DNA of 64,000 nt, taken from NCBI RefSeq assembly GCF_030271515.1, contig NZ_JASCXI010000001.1, positions 682,001 through 746,000 on the forward strand, in the 5' to 3' direction. Origin of the DNA: Erythrobacter oryzae (lineage in GTDB: Bacteria; Pseudomonadota; Alphaproteobacteria; Sphingomonadales; Sphingomonadaceae). Below, one piece after another: positions 1 through 10,560 of the stretch (positions are counted from its first letter, which is position 1; each line of letters opens with the position of its first letter). The position numbers and the translations under genes are program-made. The notes beneath the pieces are model-generated. The model saw only the letters and a program-made list of their open reading frames with translations. It did no database searches and was not told the origin of the DNA.

Positions 1-77
1 AACAGCAGCTCGGTGAAGGGCAGGTCGAAGAGGGCCGCGATCTCGGCGCGGGTCCAGTCGGTGCGGGAGTGGGTCAA
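1..77 (-). CDS. bioB: Biotin synthase, N-terminal fragment (cut by window edge)
   Basis: The reverse strand reads THSRTDWTRAEIAALF followed by DLPFTELLF, the typical start of alphaproteobacterial biotin synthase. This radical-SAM enzyme inserts sulfur into dethiobiotin. Only about 25 codons are visible; the FeS and SAM motifs lie beyond the edge. An in-frame TAG sits just upstream (87-89), so the start must be non-ATG. TTG at 77-75 is preferred because an AGGA lies about 7 bases before it; TTG at 83-81 is the alternative. It is the last visible gene of the propionyl-CoA operon, which fits biotin as the cofactor of propionyl-CoA carboxylase. The identification rests on a short stretch. Confidence 0.72.
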   Translation of the reverse strand, partial: MTHSRTDWTRAEIAALFDLPFTELL

Positions 78-92
78 ATCCAATTCCTAGAC

Positions 93-404
93 TTAATGCG
101 GAAAGTTTGTGTCGACGAACTGCCGAACGAATTCAGAAGGCTCCGCGTCAATACCGCTCGCGCGCATCTTTGCTACACCGTTGTCCCAGATTGCCCTGAT
201 CGTTTCGGGCAAGTCCTCTGGAAACCCCATCTGGTCCGCAACGATTTGCTGCCAACTGCCCTTGGTGCCATAGACGCTGTGGAGCTTCGGTTCCATCGAT
301 TGCAGACTGTCCTGCTGCGCGCTCGGCAACTCCCCAATGGCGGCGAGGACATAGCTGTCAAGCAAACGCAAGAACGGCTTCCCGGCATATCGGTCTGTGC
401 TCAT
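93..404 (-). CDS. Small conserved-looking protein of unknown function
   Basis: A 103-residue soluble protein with no signal peptide or membrane segment. It begins MSTDRYAGKPFLRLLDSYVL and ends with FVRQFVDTNF. The mix of an amphipathic N-terminal helix, a central LHSVYGTKGSWQQIV block and an acidic C-terminal helix suggests a small all-helical fold. I recall similar proteins annotated as hypothetical in other proteobacteria but cannot name a family. It lies between scpA and bioB, with 15 bases between its stop and the bioB start. Base composition looks clearly less GC-rich than the neighbours, suggesting later arrival in the operon. Function unknown. Confidence 0.7.
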   Translation of the reverse strand: MSTDRYAGKPFLRLLDSYVLAAIGELPSAQQDSLQSMEPKLHSVYGTKGSWQQIVADQMGFPEDLPETIRAIWDNGVAKMRASGIDAEPSEFVRQFVDTNFPH

Positions 405-421
405 TTCGCGTCACTTTCCTT

Positions 422-535
422 CGTCAATGCGAGGAGCCGGAGGCGACGCGGCAATCCAGCGACTGCCGTATCGCCAATTGGCACCGTCCGAAGCTGGATT
501 GCTTCCCCCGGATCAAGTCCGGGGTCGCAATGACG
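422..535. repeat. Nested inverted-repeat element (MITE/REP-like)
   Basis: The ends are CGTCAATGCGA (422-432) and TCGCAATGACG (525-535), inverted with one mismatch. Inside is a second inverted pair, GCAATCCAGC (451-460) and GCTGGATTGC (493-502), then a 7-bp-stem hairpin CCCCGGATCAAGTCCGGGG (506-524). The element fills most of the gap between scpA and the 103-residue gene. Elements of this look, with CGTCA ends and a CCGGA-rich hairpin, are common between genes in sphingomonad-type genomes as I recall; no transposase is present. Confidence 0.75.
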
Positions 536-547
536 AGGGAGTAGCGG

Positions 548-2797
<2,250 letters not shown>

Positions 2798-2810
2798 ACC
2801 TATACAATCC

Positions 2811-2921
2811 CGTCATGCTGAACTTGTTTGTGCAAGCACATCTTCGATTCCAGCATCCATTCTTCCTCTCGGACGGAGGTTCGAATGGCACGATGGACCC
2901 TGAAACAAGTTCAGGGTGACG
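2811..2921. repeat. Inverted-repeat element next to the scpA start
   Basis: The left arm CGTCATGCTGAACTTGTTT (2811-2829) is matched in inverse by AAACAAGTTCAGGGTGACG at 2903-2921, with two mismatches. The right part alone folds as CCCTGAAACAAGTTCAGGG (2898-2916). About 75 bases of non-coding sequence lie between the arms. It shares the CGTCA outer ends with the elements at 422-535 and 3733-3798, so it appears to belong to the same broad class. Confidence 0.72.
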
Positions 2922-2932
2922 AAGGGGGGCGA

Positions 2933-3718
2933 TTACTCCCCCTTGAACTCGGCCTTGCGCTTCTGGAGGAAGGCCATGCCGCCCTCCATCGCGTCCTTGG
3001 TCGCGCCCGCGATGCGCTGGCCCTCGGCCTCGGCGAGCAGCACCATCTGGAGGTTCTGATCGAGCGCCGTGGCGATATTGCGCTTCATCGTGGCGTAGGC
3101 CACCGTCGGGCCGTTGGCGAGCTTCTCGGCCAGCGCGCGGGCTTCGGTCATCAGGTCGGCGTCCTCGACGCATTTGTAGACGAGGCCCCATTCCTCGGCC
3201 TGTTCACCTGAGATCTTCTCGCCCAGCATCATCATCCGCGTCGCGCGCGCGCGGCCGATGGCGCGGGTGAGCAGCCAGGTCGAGCCGCCATCGGGGACCA
3301 GGCCGATATTGACGAAGGCCTGAAGGAAATACGCGCTCTTGGCGGCGATGGTGAAGTCCGCCGCCAGCGCGAGCGAGCAGCCCACCCCCGCCGCCGGACC
3401 GTTGACCGCGCAGATCACCGGCACGCTCGCGCGCACCACCTGGCTGATCGCGGGGTTGTAGTGGTTGATGAGCGCCTCGTGGCTCCCGCCCTTGCCGCCG
3501 AGCGCCGAGCCGCTCCCGCGCGCCGACAAATCCGCGCCCGAGCAGAAGCCCTTGCCCTCGCCGGTGATCAGCACCGCGCGCGCGTCGCCGAGGTCGTAGA
3601 ACGCCTGCCCCAACTCGTCCGCCATCTTGGGCGGCATGGCATTGAGGCGCTCGGGGCGGTTGAGGGTGATGGTGAGCAGCGGGCCGTCACGTTCGACGCG
3701 GATGGTTTCGTAGGACAT
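2933..3718 (-). CDS. Enoyl-CoA hydratase/isomerase family protein
   Basis: A 261-residue crotonase-fold protein. The N-terminal part has LTITLNRPERLNAM, and the oxyanion-hole region GKGFCSGADLSARG is followed by NGPAAGVGCSLALAADFTIA. These are hallmarks of enoyl-CoA hydratases and isomerases, with some resemblance to the PaaG branch. The start at 3718 (MSYETIRVE) is preferred over an upstream in-frame ATG because GGAG lies 7-8 bases before it, and the extra N-terminus would be translated from a repeat element. It sits between mce and scpA in the propionate operon. The exact substrate cannot be read from sequence. Confidence 0.9.
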   Translation of the reverse strand: MSYETIRVERDGPLLTITLNRPERLNAMPPKMADELGQAFYDLGDARAVLITGEGKGFCSGADLSARGSGSALGGKGGSHEALINHYNPAISQVVRASVPVICAVNGPAAGVGCSLALAADFTIAAKSAYFLQAFVNIGLVPDGGSTWLLTRAIGRARATRMMMLGEKISGEQAEEWGLVYKCVEDADLMTEARALAEKLANGPTVAYATMKRNIATALDQNLQMVLLAEAEGQRIAGATKDAMEGGMAFLQKRKAEFKGE

Positions 3719-3732
3719 TCTTCTCTCCATTT

Positions 3733-3798
3733 CGTCGTCCCGGACTGGATCCGGGACCGCTTGCCGCAAGCGACCCCGGCTCGGCGGCCGGGGTGACG
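3733..3798. repeat. Compact three-hairpin intergenic repeat
   Basis: Three consecutive perfect or near-perfect hairpins: TCCCGGACTGGATCCGGGA, CGCTTGCCGCAAGCG and a CCCCGGC...GCCGGGG stem. They are bounded by CGTCGTCCCGGA on the left and GGGGTGACG on the right. It fills the gap between mce and the hydratase gene and would be transcribed as part of the operon mRNA. It is the third element with CGTCA-type ends in the first 4 kb. Confidence 0.7.
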
Positions 3799-3805
3799 GA
3801 TTAAA

Positions 3806-4258
3806 CTAGTTCGACCAGTGCGTGCCCTCGTTGGGCGTCTCCATGATCTCGGTAAGCATGCCGCCCATGTCCTTGGGATGGACGAAAAAGATAGGGGTGC
3901 CGTGCGCGCCGATGCGGGTGGGGCCGAGGATGCGCTTGCCGAGCGCCTCGAAATCGCTGCGCGCCTCGGCGATGTCGGGAACCTCGAAGCACAGGTGATG
4001 CTGCCCGCCCAAGGGGTTCTTGGCGAGGAAGCCTGCAAGCGTGGAGTTCTCCCCCAGCGGCTCGATCAGCTCGATCTGGGTGCCGTTCAGCGCGCCATCC
4101 GCGCCGGGCGTGTCGACGAAGCAGACCTTCACGCCCTGCTCTTCAAGGTCGAAGGGTGTGTGGATTTTCGTCGCGCCCATGACGTCGCGGTAGAAGGCAA
4201 TGCTGTCGGCGATGGAGGGCGTGGCGATGCCGATGTGGTTGAGGCGTCCGAGTTTCAT
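3806..4258 (-). CDS. mce: Methylmalonyl-CoA epimerase
   Basis: A 150-residue vicinal-oxygen-chelate (glyoxalase-fold) protein that converts (S)- to (R)-methylmalonyl-CoA. The first repeat begins with LNHIGIATPSI, carrying the metal-ligand His. The second has GGQHHLCFEVPDI, and the C-terminal part has HPKDMGGMLTEIME with the terminal Glu ligand. Size and motifs match bacterial epimerases. Its ATG overlaps the stop of the upstream 116-residue gene by 4 bases (ATGA), so the two are probably translationally coupled. It links pccB to scpA in the pathway. Confidence 0.96.
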   Translation of the reverse strand: MKLGRLNHIGIATPSIADSIAFYRDVMGATKIHTPFDLEEQGVKVCFVDTPGADGALNGTQIELIEPLGENSTLAGFLAKNPLGGQHHLCFEVPDIAEARSDFEALGKRILGPTRIGAHGTPIFFVHPKDMGGMLTEIMETPNEGTHWSN

Positions 4259-4605
4259 AGTTCATCCAAACCGTGGCTTATCCTGAATTGTTCGATGGTT
4301 TTCTGAACGCCTGCATATCCGTCGGGACCCAATATTGCGGCAAATTCAGCGTCCCAATCTCGCGACGGTTCAAATGGGATATCGTGCGGGCCGTGGTCCA
4401 TCCACTTCTCCAACGCCCTGGCATCCGTCTCCAGATATGTTGAGAGTAAGGCCGCCTGCTGTTCGAGGCCTACCGTCCGAAACGCAGCTACCCATTTCGC
4501 GAGTTCGGCTTCATCCGCTTGCGTAACGGCTGTCCAGAAGCTCTCTACATAAAGGCCGTCAGCGCCGTTGTACGCGTATTCGTAAGCATCGGCAAAATCA
4601 GACAT
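4255..4605 (-). CDS. Small protein of unknown function in the propionate operon
   Basis: A 116-residue acidic, Trp-rich soluble protein (MSDFADAYEYAYNGADG at the start, WMDHGPHDIPFEPSRDWD in the middle). No signal peptide, membrane segment or familiar motif is seen. It begins 17 bases after pccB and its stop overlaps the mce start by ATGA, so it is firmly built into the operon. The coding sequence is visibly AT-richer than pccB or mce, with codons such as TTG, GAA and CAA more frequent. I do not recognise the family. The tight coupling argues for a real gene. Confidence 0.72.
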   Translation of the reverse strand: MSDFADAYEYAYNGADGLYVESFWTAVTQADEAELAKWVAAFRTVGLEQQAALLSTYLETDARALEKWMDHGPHDIPFEPSRDWDAEFAAILGPDGYAGVQKTIEQFRISHGLDEL

Positions 4606-4622
4606 GGCAGTTCGCTCCCCAG

Positions 4623-6155
4623 TTAAAGAGGGATATTGTCATGCTTCTTCCACGGGTTCTCGAGGCTCTTCGTCCGCAGCTTCCTTAGCCCCAGCGCGAT
4701 CCGGCGGCGGGTCGAGTGGGGGTGGATCACCTCGTCGATATAGCCGCGCTGCGCTGCCACGAAGGGGTTGGCGAAGCGGTCTTCGTATTCCTTCGTCCGC
4801 TCGGCGATCTTGGCGGGGTCGTCCTTTTCGGAGCGGAAGATGATCTCCACCGCGCCCTTGGCGCCCATCACCGCGATTTCGGCGGTGGGCCAGGCGTAGT
4901 TCAAATCGCCGCGCAGGTGCTTGGAGGCCATCACGTCATAGGCCCCGCCGTAAGCCTTGCGGGTGATGACGGTGATCTTGGGCACGGTCGCCTCGGCATA
5001 GGCGAAGAGCAGCTTGGCGCCGTGCTTGATGATCCCGCCCAGCTCCTGCGCGGTGCCGGGGAGGAAGCCGGGGACGTCGACGAAGGTGATGATCGGGATC
5101 TCGAAGGCATCGCAGAAGCGCACGAAGCGCGCGGCTTTCTTCGAGGAATTGATGTCGAGCACGCCTGCGAGCACCATCGGCTGGTTCGCCACCAGCCCCA
5201 CGGTGCGGCCTTCCACGCGGCCAAACCCGCAGATGATGTTCCCTGCATGGGCCGGCTGAATTTCAAAAAAGTCGCCCTCGTCCAGCACCTTGGTGATGAC
5301 TTCGTGCATGTCATAGGGCTGGTTGGCGTTGTCGGGGATCAGCGTGTCGAGGCTGTTCTCCAGCCGGTCCCACGGGTCGCTCGTGGGGAGCGTCGGCCCT
5401 TCCTCGCGGTTGGAGAGCGGGAGGAAGTCGAAGAAGCGGCGGGTGGCGAGCAGGGCTTCGACATCGTTTTCGTAAGCCAAGTCGGCAACGGAGGTCTTGG
5501 TGGTGTGGGTGATCGCCCCGCCCAGCTCTTCCTGCGTCACGACCTCGTTGGTGACGGTCTTCACCACGTCGGGGCCGGTGACGAACATGTAGCTCGAATC
5601 CTTCACCATGAAGATGAAGTCGGTCATGGCCGGGCTGTAGACCGCCCCGCCCGCACACGGCCCCATGATGAGGCTGATCTGGGGGACCACGCCGCTCGCC
5701 AGCACATTGCGCTGGAACACCTCGGCATAGCCGCCGAGGCTCGCGACGCCCTCCTGTATGCGCGCCCCGCCCGAATCGTTGAGGCCGATGACGGGCGCGC
5801 CGACCTTCATCGCGGTGTCCATCACCTTGCAGATCTTCTCGGCATGACGCTTGGAGAGCGAGCCGCCGAAAACCGTAAAGTCCTGCGAGAAGACGAACAC
5901 CAGCCGGCCGTTGATCGTGCCGCTCCCGGTCACCACTCCGTCGCCGGGGATCTTCTGCGTCTCCATCCCGAAATCGATGCAGTCATGTTCGACATAGGCG
6001 TCGACTTCCTCGAAGCTGCCCTCGTCGAGCAGCACGTCGAGCCGCTCGCGCGCGGTCAGTTTGCCCTTGGCGTGCTGGGCGTCGATGCGCTTCTGCCCGC
6101 CGCCCAGACGGGCGGCTTCGCGGCGGCGTTCCATTTCGGCGATGTTGGCGGACAC
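4623..6155 (-). CDS. pccB: Propionyl-CoA carboxylase beta subunit (carboxyltransferase)
   Basis: A 510-residue acyl-CoA carboxylase beta chain that transfers CO2 from carboxybiotin to propionyl-CoA, giving methylmalonyl-CoA. It shows the two crotonase-like halves: the N-half with [26 protein letters not shown] and [17 protein letters not shown], and the C-half with [14 protein letters not shown] and [10 protein letters not shown]. The C-terminus KKHDNIPL is typical of PccB. It is the first gene of the minus-strand operon. The biotinylated alpha subunit (pccA) is not in the window and probably lies beyond the left edge, past bioB. Confidence 0.96.
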   Translation of the reverse strand: MSANIAEMERRREAARLGGGQKRIDAQHAKGKLTARERLDVLLDEGSFEEVDAYVEHDCIDFGMETQKIPGDGVVTGSGTINGRLVFVFSQDFTVFGGSLSKRHAEKICKVMDTAMKVGAPVIGLNDSGGARIQEGVASLGGYAEVFQRNVLASGVVPQISLIMGPCAGGAVYSPAMTDFIFMVKDSSYMFVTGPDVVKTVTNEVVTQEELGGAITHTTKTSVADLAYENDVEALLATRRFFDFLPLSNREEGPTLPTSDPWDRLENSLDTLIPDNANQPYDMHEVITKVLDEGDFFEIQPAHAGNIICGFGRVEGRTVGLVANQPMVLAGVLDINSSKKAARFVRFCDAFEIPIITFVDVPGFLPGTAQELGGIIKHGAKLLFAYAEATVPKITVITRKAYGGAYDVMASKHLRGDLNYAWPTAEIAVMGAKGAVEIIFRSEKDDPAKIAERTKEYEDRFANPFVAAQRGYIDEVIHPHSTRRRIALGLRKLRTKSLENPWKKHDNIPL

Positions 6156-6258
6156 GCGGGTTCCTCTCTAGACCGGTCTCTTGCCACAGCGCGTTGCCTT
6201 AGGCGCGGCTAGGCGTCAACGTGACAAAAGTGGCGGGACGGGCGAAGGGAGCGGCGTA

Positions 6259-7365
6259 ATGTATGTCTCTGACGTGCTGGTGATCGGCGGCGGGATCGCG
6301 GGGCTTTCTGTGGCCGCGCGGATCGCGCCGCATGCAGGGGTGACGGTGCTCGAGGGCGAGAGCGCGCCCGGATACCATGCCTCGGGGCGGAGCGTGGCCT
6401 TTGCGCATTACGGCCTCGGCAACGAACCGGTGCGCAGCCTGACAGCGCTGAGCATGGCGGAGCTCGCCGCCCACGCGAGCGTCCACCCCGCGCTCCACAT
6501 CGCGCATGAGGGTGATATCGCGGCGCTCGATGCGCTGGAAGAGGTACATCGCCAGTATGGCTGCGACTATACCCGCATCGGCCCCGAGGAAGCCCGCGCG
6601 CTGATGCCCTGCCTCAAGCCCGAGGCCTGCGCCGCCGCGCTGGTCGATCACGGGTCGCTGAAGCTCGATACCCACGCGATGTTGCAAGCCCATGTGGCCA
6701 CGATCCGTGGCAATCGCGGGGCGGTGATCCCGGGGGCGCGGGTGGTAGTAATCGGGCGCGAAGGCGACCGCTGGGTCGCGGTCCGGGCCGACGGCACGCG
6801 GCACGGCGCGCCGGTGCTGGTCAACGCCGCCGGGGCCTGGGCGGACGAGGTTGCGCGGATGGCGGGCGTCACCCCCATCGGCATCGAACCGCGCCGCCGC
6901 ACCGTCATCAGCTTCGCCGCCCCTGAGGGCGAGGACGTGAGCCGCTGGCCCTTCACCAAGACCGTCGGCGAAGGCTTCTACCTGCTGCCCGAGGGGCGCG
7001 GGCAATTGCTCGCCTCGTCGATGGACCAGACCCCGTCCGAGCCCTGCGATGCGGCGGCCGAGGAACTCGACAAGGCCATCGCGGCCGACCAGGTGGAGCA
7101 GGCAACCACGCTCGCCATCCGCCGGATCAGCCACAGTTGGGCGGGGCTCAGGAGCTTCGTCGCCGACGAACTGCCGGTGATCGGAGAAGCGGCGGGCGCG
7201 CCCGGGTTTATCTGGTGCGCCGGACAAGGCGGCGCGGGGTTCCAGACCGCCCCTGCCCTCTCTGCCATCGCGGCGGCGGCGGCGCTCGACCAGCCCCTCC
7301 CGGAGGATGCGGCGGCGGCGGGGCTTTCCTTCGCGATGTTCAGCCCCGCACGCCTCGCCGCCTAG
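6259..7365 (+). CDS. FAD-dependent oxidoreductase, D-amino-acid-oxidase (DAO) family
   Basis: A 368-residue flavoprotein with an N-terminal dinucleotide fold (VLVIGGGIAGLSVAAR) and the DAO-family SAPGYHASGRSVAF segment that contacts FAD. A C-terminal GQGGAGFQTAPALS returns to the FAD site. Such enzymes oxidise the C-N or C-O bond of glycine, D-amino acids or 2-hydroxyacids; the substrate cannot be told here. The ATG at 6259 has GGGAG about 8 bases before it; an upstream in-frame start would add 26 residues of unlikely sequence. It is divergent from pccB across about 100 bases and its stop shares a CTAG with the converging SDR gene. Confidence 0.88.
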   Translation: MYVSDVLVIGGGIAGLSVAARIAPHAGVTVLEGESAPGYHASGRSVAFAHYGLGNEPVRSLTALSMAELAAHASVHPALHIAHEGDIAALDALEEVHRQYGCDYTRIGPEEARALMPCLKPEACAAALVDHGSLKLDTHAMLQAHVATIRGNRGAVIPGARVVVIGREGDRWVAVRADGTRHGAPVLVNAAGAWADEVARMAGVTPIGIEPRRRTVISFAAPEGEDVSRWPFTKTVGEGFYLLPEGRGQLLASSMDQTPSEPCDAAAEELDKAIAADQVEQATTLAIRRISHSWAGLRSFVADELPVIGEAAGAPGFIWCAGQGGAGFQTAPALSAIAAAAALDQPLPEDAAAAGLSFAMFSPARLAA

Positions 7366-8084
7366 AACTGCCGCATCACGCTGCGGGCTAAGGCGGGCGA
7401 GAGCGAATAGACCGCCCGCAAAACCTTCACCATGCCGACATTGGCCTCGGGCCGGTTGTTCTCGAGCGCCGCGATGATCTGGCGCGCGCATTCCTGCGGC
7501 GGCATCTTGGAGGTCTTGCGGTCGGCGGTCATCTGGGTGTCGACCACCGGGGGCAGCGCCTCGATCACGTGGATCGGCTCGCCCGCCAGCTGGGCGCGCA
7601 GGGCCATGGTGTAGCTGCGCAGCCCCGCCTTGCTCGCGCAATAGACCGAGGAGGCGGTGTTGGGAGCGATGGCGAGGCCGCTCGTCACGTTGACGATCGC
7701 CGCCTCGGGCCGCGTGCGCAGGCGCGGGAGCAGCGCGGTGATCAGCCGCACGGGGGCGGAGAGGTTGGCGTAGAGGCACCCGTCCGCCGCATCGGGATCG
7801 GGCAGACCGTTCCTCACATCATGCGGCACGCCCAGCCCTGCGTTGTTGATGAGGATATCGACCGGGCGATCCCCCAGCGCCGCCACCAGCGCATCGACGC
7901 CCGCCGCGCTCGACAGGTCGGCGGCGAGGGTCTCGAATCCTTCGCTCTCCATCGCCGCCAGCCGCGCCGGATCGCGTCCGGTGAGCAGCACCTTTGCGCC
8001 CTTGGCCTTCAGCTGCCGCGCGATCTCGCGCCCGATGCCTGCGCTGCCGCCAGTCAGCAGCACCGCCTTGCCGTTCACATCCAT
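7362..8084 (-). CDS. Short-chain dehydrogenase/reductase
   Basis: A 240-residue classical SDR. The cofactor motif is TGGSAGIGREIA near residue 11, NNAGLG follows near residue 88, and the catalytic YCASK is near residue 150. The Arg after the glycine motif (TGRDPARL) favours NADP(H). The central part resembles the DltE/COG3967 branch, with no proof of substrate. It is one base downstream of the epimerase-like gene and probably co-transcribed with it. Its stop codon shares the tetranucleotide CTAG with the stop of the converging FAD oxidoreductase. Confidence 0.9.
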   Translation of the reverse strand: MDVNGKAVLLTGGSAGIGREIARQLKAKGAKVLLTGRDPARLAAMESEGFETLAADLSSAAGVDALVAALGDRPVDILINNAGLGVPHDVRNGLPDPDAADGCLYANLSAPVRLITALLPRLRTRPEAAIVNVTSGLAIAPNTASSVYCASKAGLRSYTMALRAQLAGEPIHVIEALPPVVDTQMTADRKTSKMPPQECARQIIAALENNRPEANVGMVKVLRAVYSLSPALARSVMRQF

Positions 8085-8085
8085 G

Positions 8086-9108
8086 TCAGACCTTCACCAC
8101 CCCGTGCGCGATGAGACTTTCACCGCATTCGGCGATGGTGTCCTCCACGGGCCGCATTGTCCAGCCGAGCCGGTCTTTCGCGTGGGAAGCATCCACATGG
8201 CGCACCTTGCCGATCTCGGTCTTGATCCCGCGCACCTCGGGGTTGAACAGGGCGAGGATGCTGACCACCCAGTCGGGCATCGGCTTCGTGGGAGCCTTGC
8301 GCGCCCTCTCGCCCAGCCGCGCGCGCAGCACGCCCGCCACTTCGAGCGCGGTGAGGAACTTGCCCGCCCCGAGGAAGCGCTCGCCCGCCAGCCCCGGTGT
8401 CTCCAGCGCCAGCACATGCAGCGCGGCGATATCGCGCACGTCGACGATGGGGAAGCCTAGGTTGGGGGCCATCGGCATCGCGCCGCTCTGAAGCTGCTGC
8501 ACCAGTTCCACCGAGGCCGAGAAGTCCGCGCTTTCGACCGGCCCCAGCACCATGCCGGGATTGACCGAGACGAACTCCAAACCTGCGCCCTCGGCCGCGA
8601 CCCACTCGCGCGCGGCGCGCTCGGCGAGGGTCTTGGATTTGACATAGGGGTAGGCATCGGGGTGGTCGATGTCGGTCCAGCGGCTCTCGTCGAAGGTGTA
8701 GGTGCCGCGGTCGACGCCGTAGACCACCGCAGCGGTCGAGGAGGTCTGGACGAAGCGCTTGACCCCCGCCGCCTTGGCGAAGCGCAGTGCGCGCAGGGTG
8801 CCCTCGCGCGCGGGGACGATCAGATCGTCCTCGTGCTTGGGGGCCTGCGCGGGGATCGGCGAGGCGACATGGGCGACATGGGTGCAGCCTGCCACGGCCT
8901 CGGCCCAGCCCTTGTCCGACATGAGCTCGACCTCGAACAGCTTGAACGCTGCCGACGAGGGATTGCCGAGCCGCGCGCGCAGGGCCCCCTCGCTCCTGGC
9001 GACATTGCGGACGGTGCCGTGCACCGTCCATCCCTTGGCCAGCAATTGCCGGATCAGCTCCCCGGCGATGTAGCCGGTCGCCCCCGTCACCAGAACCGTG
9101 CCTGCCAT
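8086..9108 (-). CDS. NAD(P)-dependent epimerase/reductase (dihydroflavonol-4-reductase-like)
   Basis: A 340-residue extended-SDR protein. It starts with VLVTGATGYIAGELIRQLL, then TVRNVARSEGALR. The active-site region has TSSTAAVVYG and a YPYVKSK triad. This matches the DFR/cinnamoyl-CoA-reductase-like branch that reduces aldehydes or ketones. The ATG is preceded by GGGGAGC. Together with the SDR immediately downstream it forms a two-gene unit. Physiological substrate unknown. Confidence 0.88.
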   Translation of the reverse strand: MAGTVLVTGATGYIAGELIRQLLAKGWTVHGTVRNVARSEGALRARLGNPSSAAFKLFEVELMSDKGWAEAVAGCTHVAHVASPIPAQAPKHEDDLIVPAREGTLRALRFAKAAGVKRFVQTSSTAAVVYGVDRGTYTFDESRWTDIDHPDAYPYVKSKTLAERAAREWVAAEGAGLEFVSVNPGMVLGPVESADFSASVELVQQLQSGAMPMAPNLGFPIVDVRDIAALHVLALETPGLAGERFLGAGKFLTALEVAGVLRARLGERARKAPTKPMPDWVVSILALFNPEVRGIKTEIGKVRHVDASHAKDRLGWTMRPVEDTIAECGESLIAHGVVKV

Positions 9109-9168
9109 GCGCTCCCCTTTCCGTTACGGATACGGGCCGCTTCTAGCAGATAGGTTTCGCCATGCAAC

Positions 9169-10521
9169 TTATTTGAAGAGCACCAGCTCCTCGGCCATGG
9201 TCGGGTGGATCGCGACCGTCGCGTCGAAATCGGCCTTGGTGAGCTTCGCCTTCACCGCGATCGCGGCAGCCTGCATGATCTCGGGCGCTTCGGGGCCGAT
9301 CATGTGGATGCCGACGATCCGGTCGTTCGCGGCATCGACGATCATCTTGTAGAGGCTGCGCTCATTGCGGCCCGCCACCACGTTCTTCATCGGGCGGAAG
9401 TCGGACTGGTAGACCTTGATGTTGCCGAGGCTGTTGCGCGCCTCGCTCTCGGTCATGCCGACCGCAGCGATGGGCGGGTGGCTGAACACCGCGCTGGGGA
9501 CACAAGAGTGGTCGACGGCATAGGTCTCGCCCGGGCCGAAGACGGAGTCGGCAAAGGCCTGCCCCTCGCGAATCGCCACGGGGGTGAGCTGCACCCGGTC
9601 GGTCACGTCGCCCACGGCATAGATGTGATCGACACTGGTCTTGCTGAAGGCATCGACCACGATCTCGCCCTTCTTGCCGAGTTCGACCCCCACCGTCTCG
9701 AGCCCCAGACCCTCGGTATTGGGCACGCGGCCCGTCGCGACCATCACCGCGTCATATTCGCACGGATCCTGCCCGGTGAGTTTGACCAGCAGGCTGCCGT
9801 CATCCTGCTTTTCGATGCTCTCGAATTCGGTGTTGAACAGGAAGCCGATGCCCTTGACCATCGAGATCTGGAGCAGCCGGTCGCGCAGGGACGCGTCATA
9901 ACTGCGCAGGATTGTGTCCGAGCGGTTGGCGATCGTCACCTTGCAGCCGAACTCGTTGAAGATGCCGGCGAACTCGTTGGCGATGTAGCCCCCGCCCGCG
10001 ATCAGGATGCGGCGCGGGAGCGCTTCGAGATGGAACGCCTCGTTCGAGGTGATGACATGCTCGCTGCCGGGAAACTCCGGCACCAGCGGGCGCGCGCCGG
10101 TGGCGACGAGGATGTATTTCGCGGTGACGGTCTTGCCGCTGGCAAGGGTAATCTCGTGCGGGCCGGTGATCATGGCGCGCTCGGCGAAGATCGTGACATT
10201 GTGGTTGCCGAGGGTCTGGCCGTAGAGCCCCTCGAGCCGCGTCACGTCGTTCTGCACGTGATCGCGCAGCGCCGCCCAGTCGAAGCGCTTGCCCTCGATG
10301 GTCCAGCCGAAATGCTGCGCATCGACGAGATCCTCGGCGAAGTGGGCGCCGTAGACGAGCATCTTCTTGGGCACGCAGCCGCGGATCACGCAGGTGCCGC
10401 CGACGCGGTATTCCTCGGCGACGGCGACCTTCGCGCCGTGGGCGGCGGCGACGCGGCTCGCGCGCACTCCGCCCGAGCCTGCGCCGATGGTGAAGAGGTC
10501 GTAGTCGTATTCGTCAGCCAT
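9169..10521 (-). CDS. gor: Glutathione-disulfide reductase
   Basis: A 450-residue FAD/NADPH disulfide reductase that keeps glutathione reduced. The redox-active pair is GGTCVIRGCVPKK (Cys44 and Cys49). The FAD fold starts at FTIGAGSGGVR. The NADPH-binding fold is GGGYIANEFAGIF with Arg in IANRSD, favouring NADPH. The C-terminal catalytic AIHPTMAEE has His439. The start at 10521 (MADEYDYD) is preferred because GGGAG precedes it and the longer frame adds 20 residues with no family counterpart. A strong hairpin separates it from the RhlE gene. Confidence 0.95.
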   Translation of the reverse strand: MADEYDYDLFTIGAGSGGVRASRVAAAHGAKVAVAEEYRVGGTCVIRGCVPKKMLVYGAHFAEDLVDAQHFGWTIEGKRFDWAALRDHVQNDVTRLEGLYGQTLGNHNVTIFAERAMITGPHEITLASGKTVTAKYILVATGARPLVPEFPGSEHVITSNEAFHLEALPRRILIAGGGYIANEFAGIFNEFGCKVTIANRSDTILRSYDASLRDRLLQISMVKGIGFLFNTEFESIEKQDDGSLLVKLTGQDPCEYDAVMVATGRVPNTEGLGLETVGVELGKKGEIVVDAFSKTSVDHIYAVGDVTDRVQLTPVAIREGQAFADSVFGPGETYAVDHSCVPSAVFSHPPIAAVGMTESEARNSLGNIKVYQSDFRPMKNVVAGRNERSLYKMIVDAANDRIVGIHMIGPEAPEIMQAAAIAVKAKLTKADFDATVAIHPTMAEELVLFK

Positions 10522-10560
10522 GGCGCCGCTCCCGTCTTGTCGGGAGCGCATATGGGCGAA

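Noticed and set aside
3719..3769. Longer start for the enoyl-CoA hydratase
   Set aside because: The extra residues are read from a repeat element and a good ribosome site sits before the shorter start.
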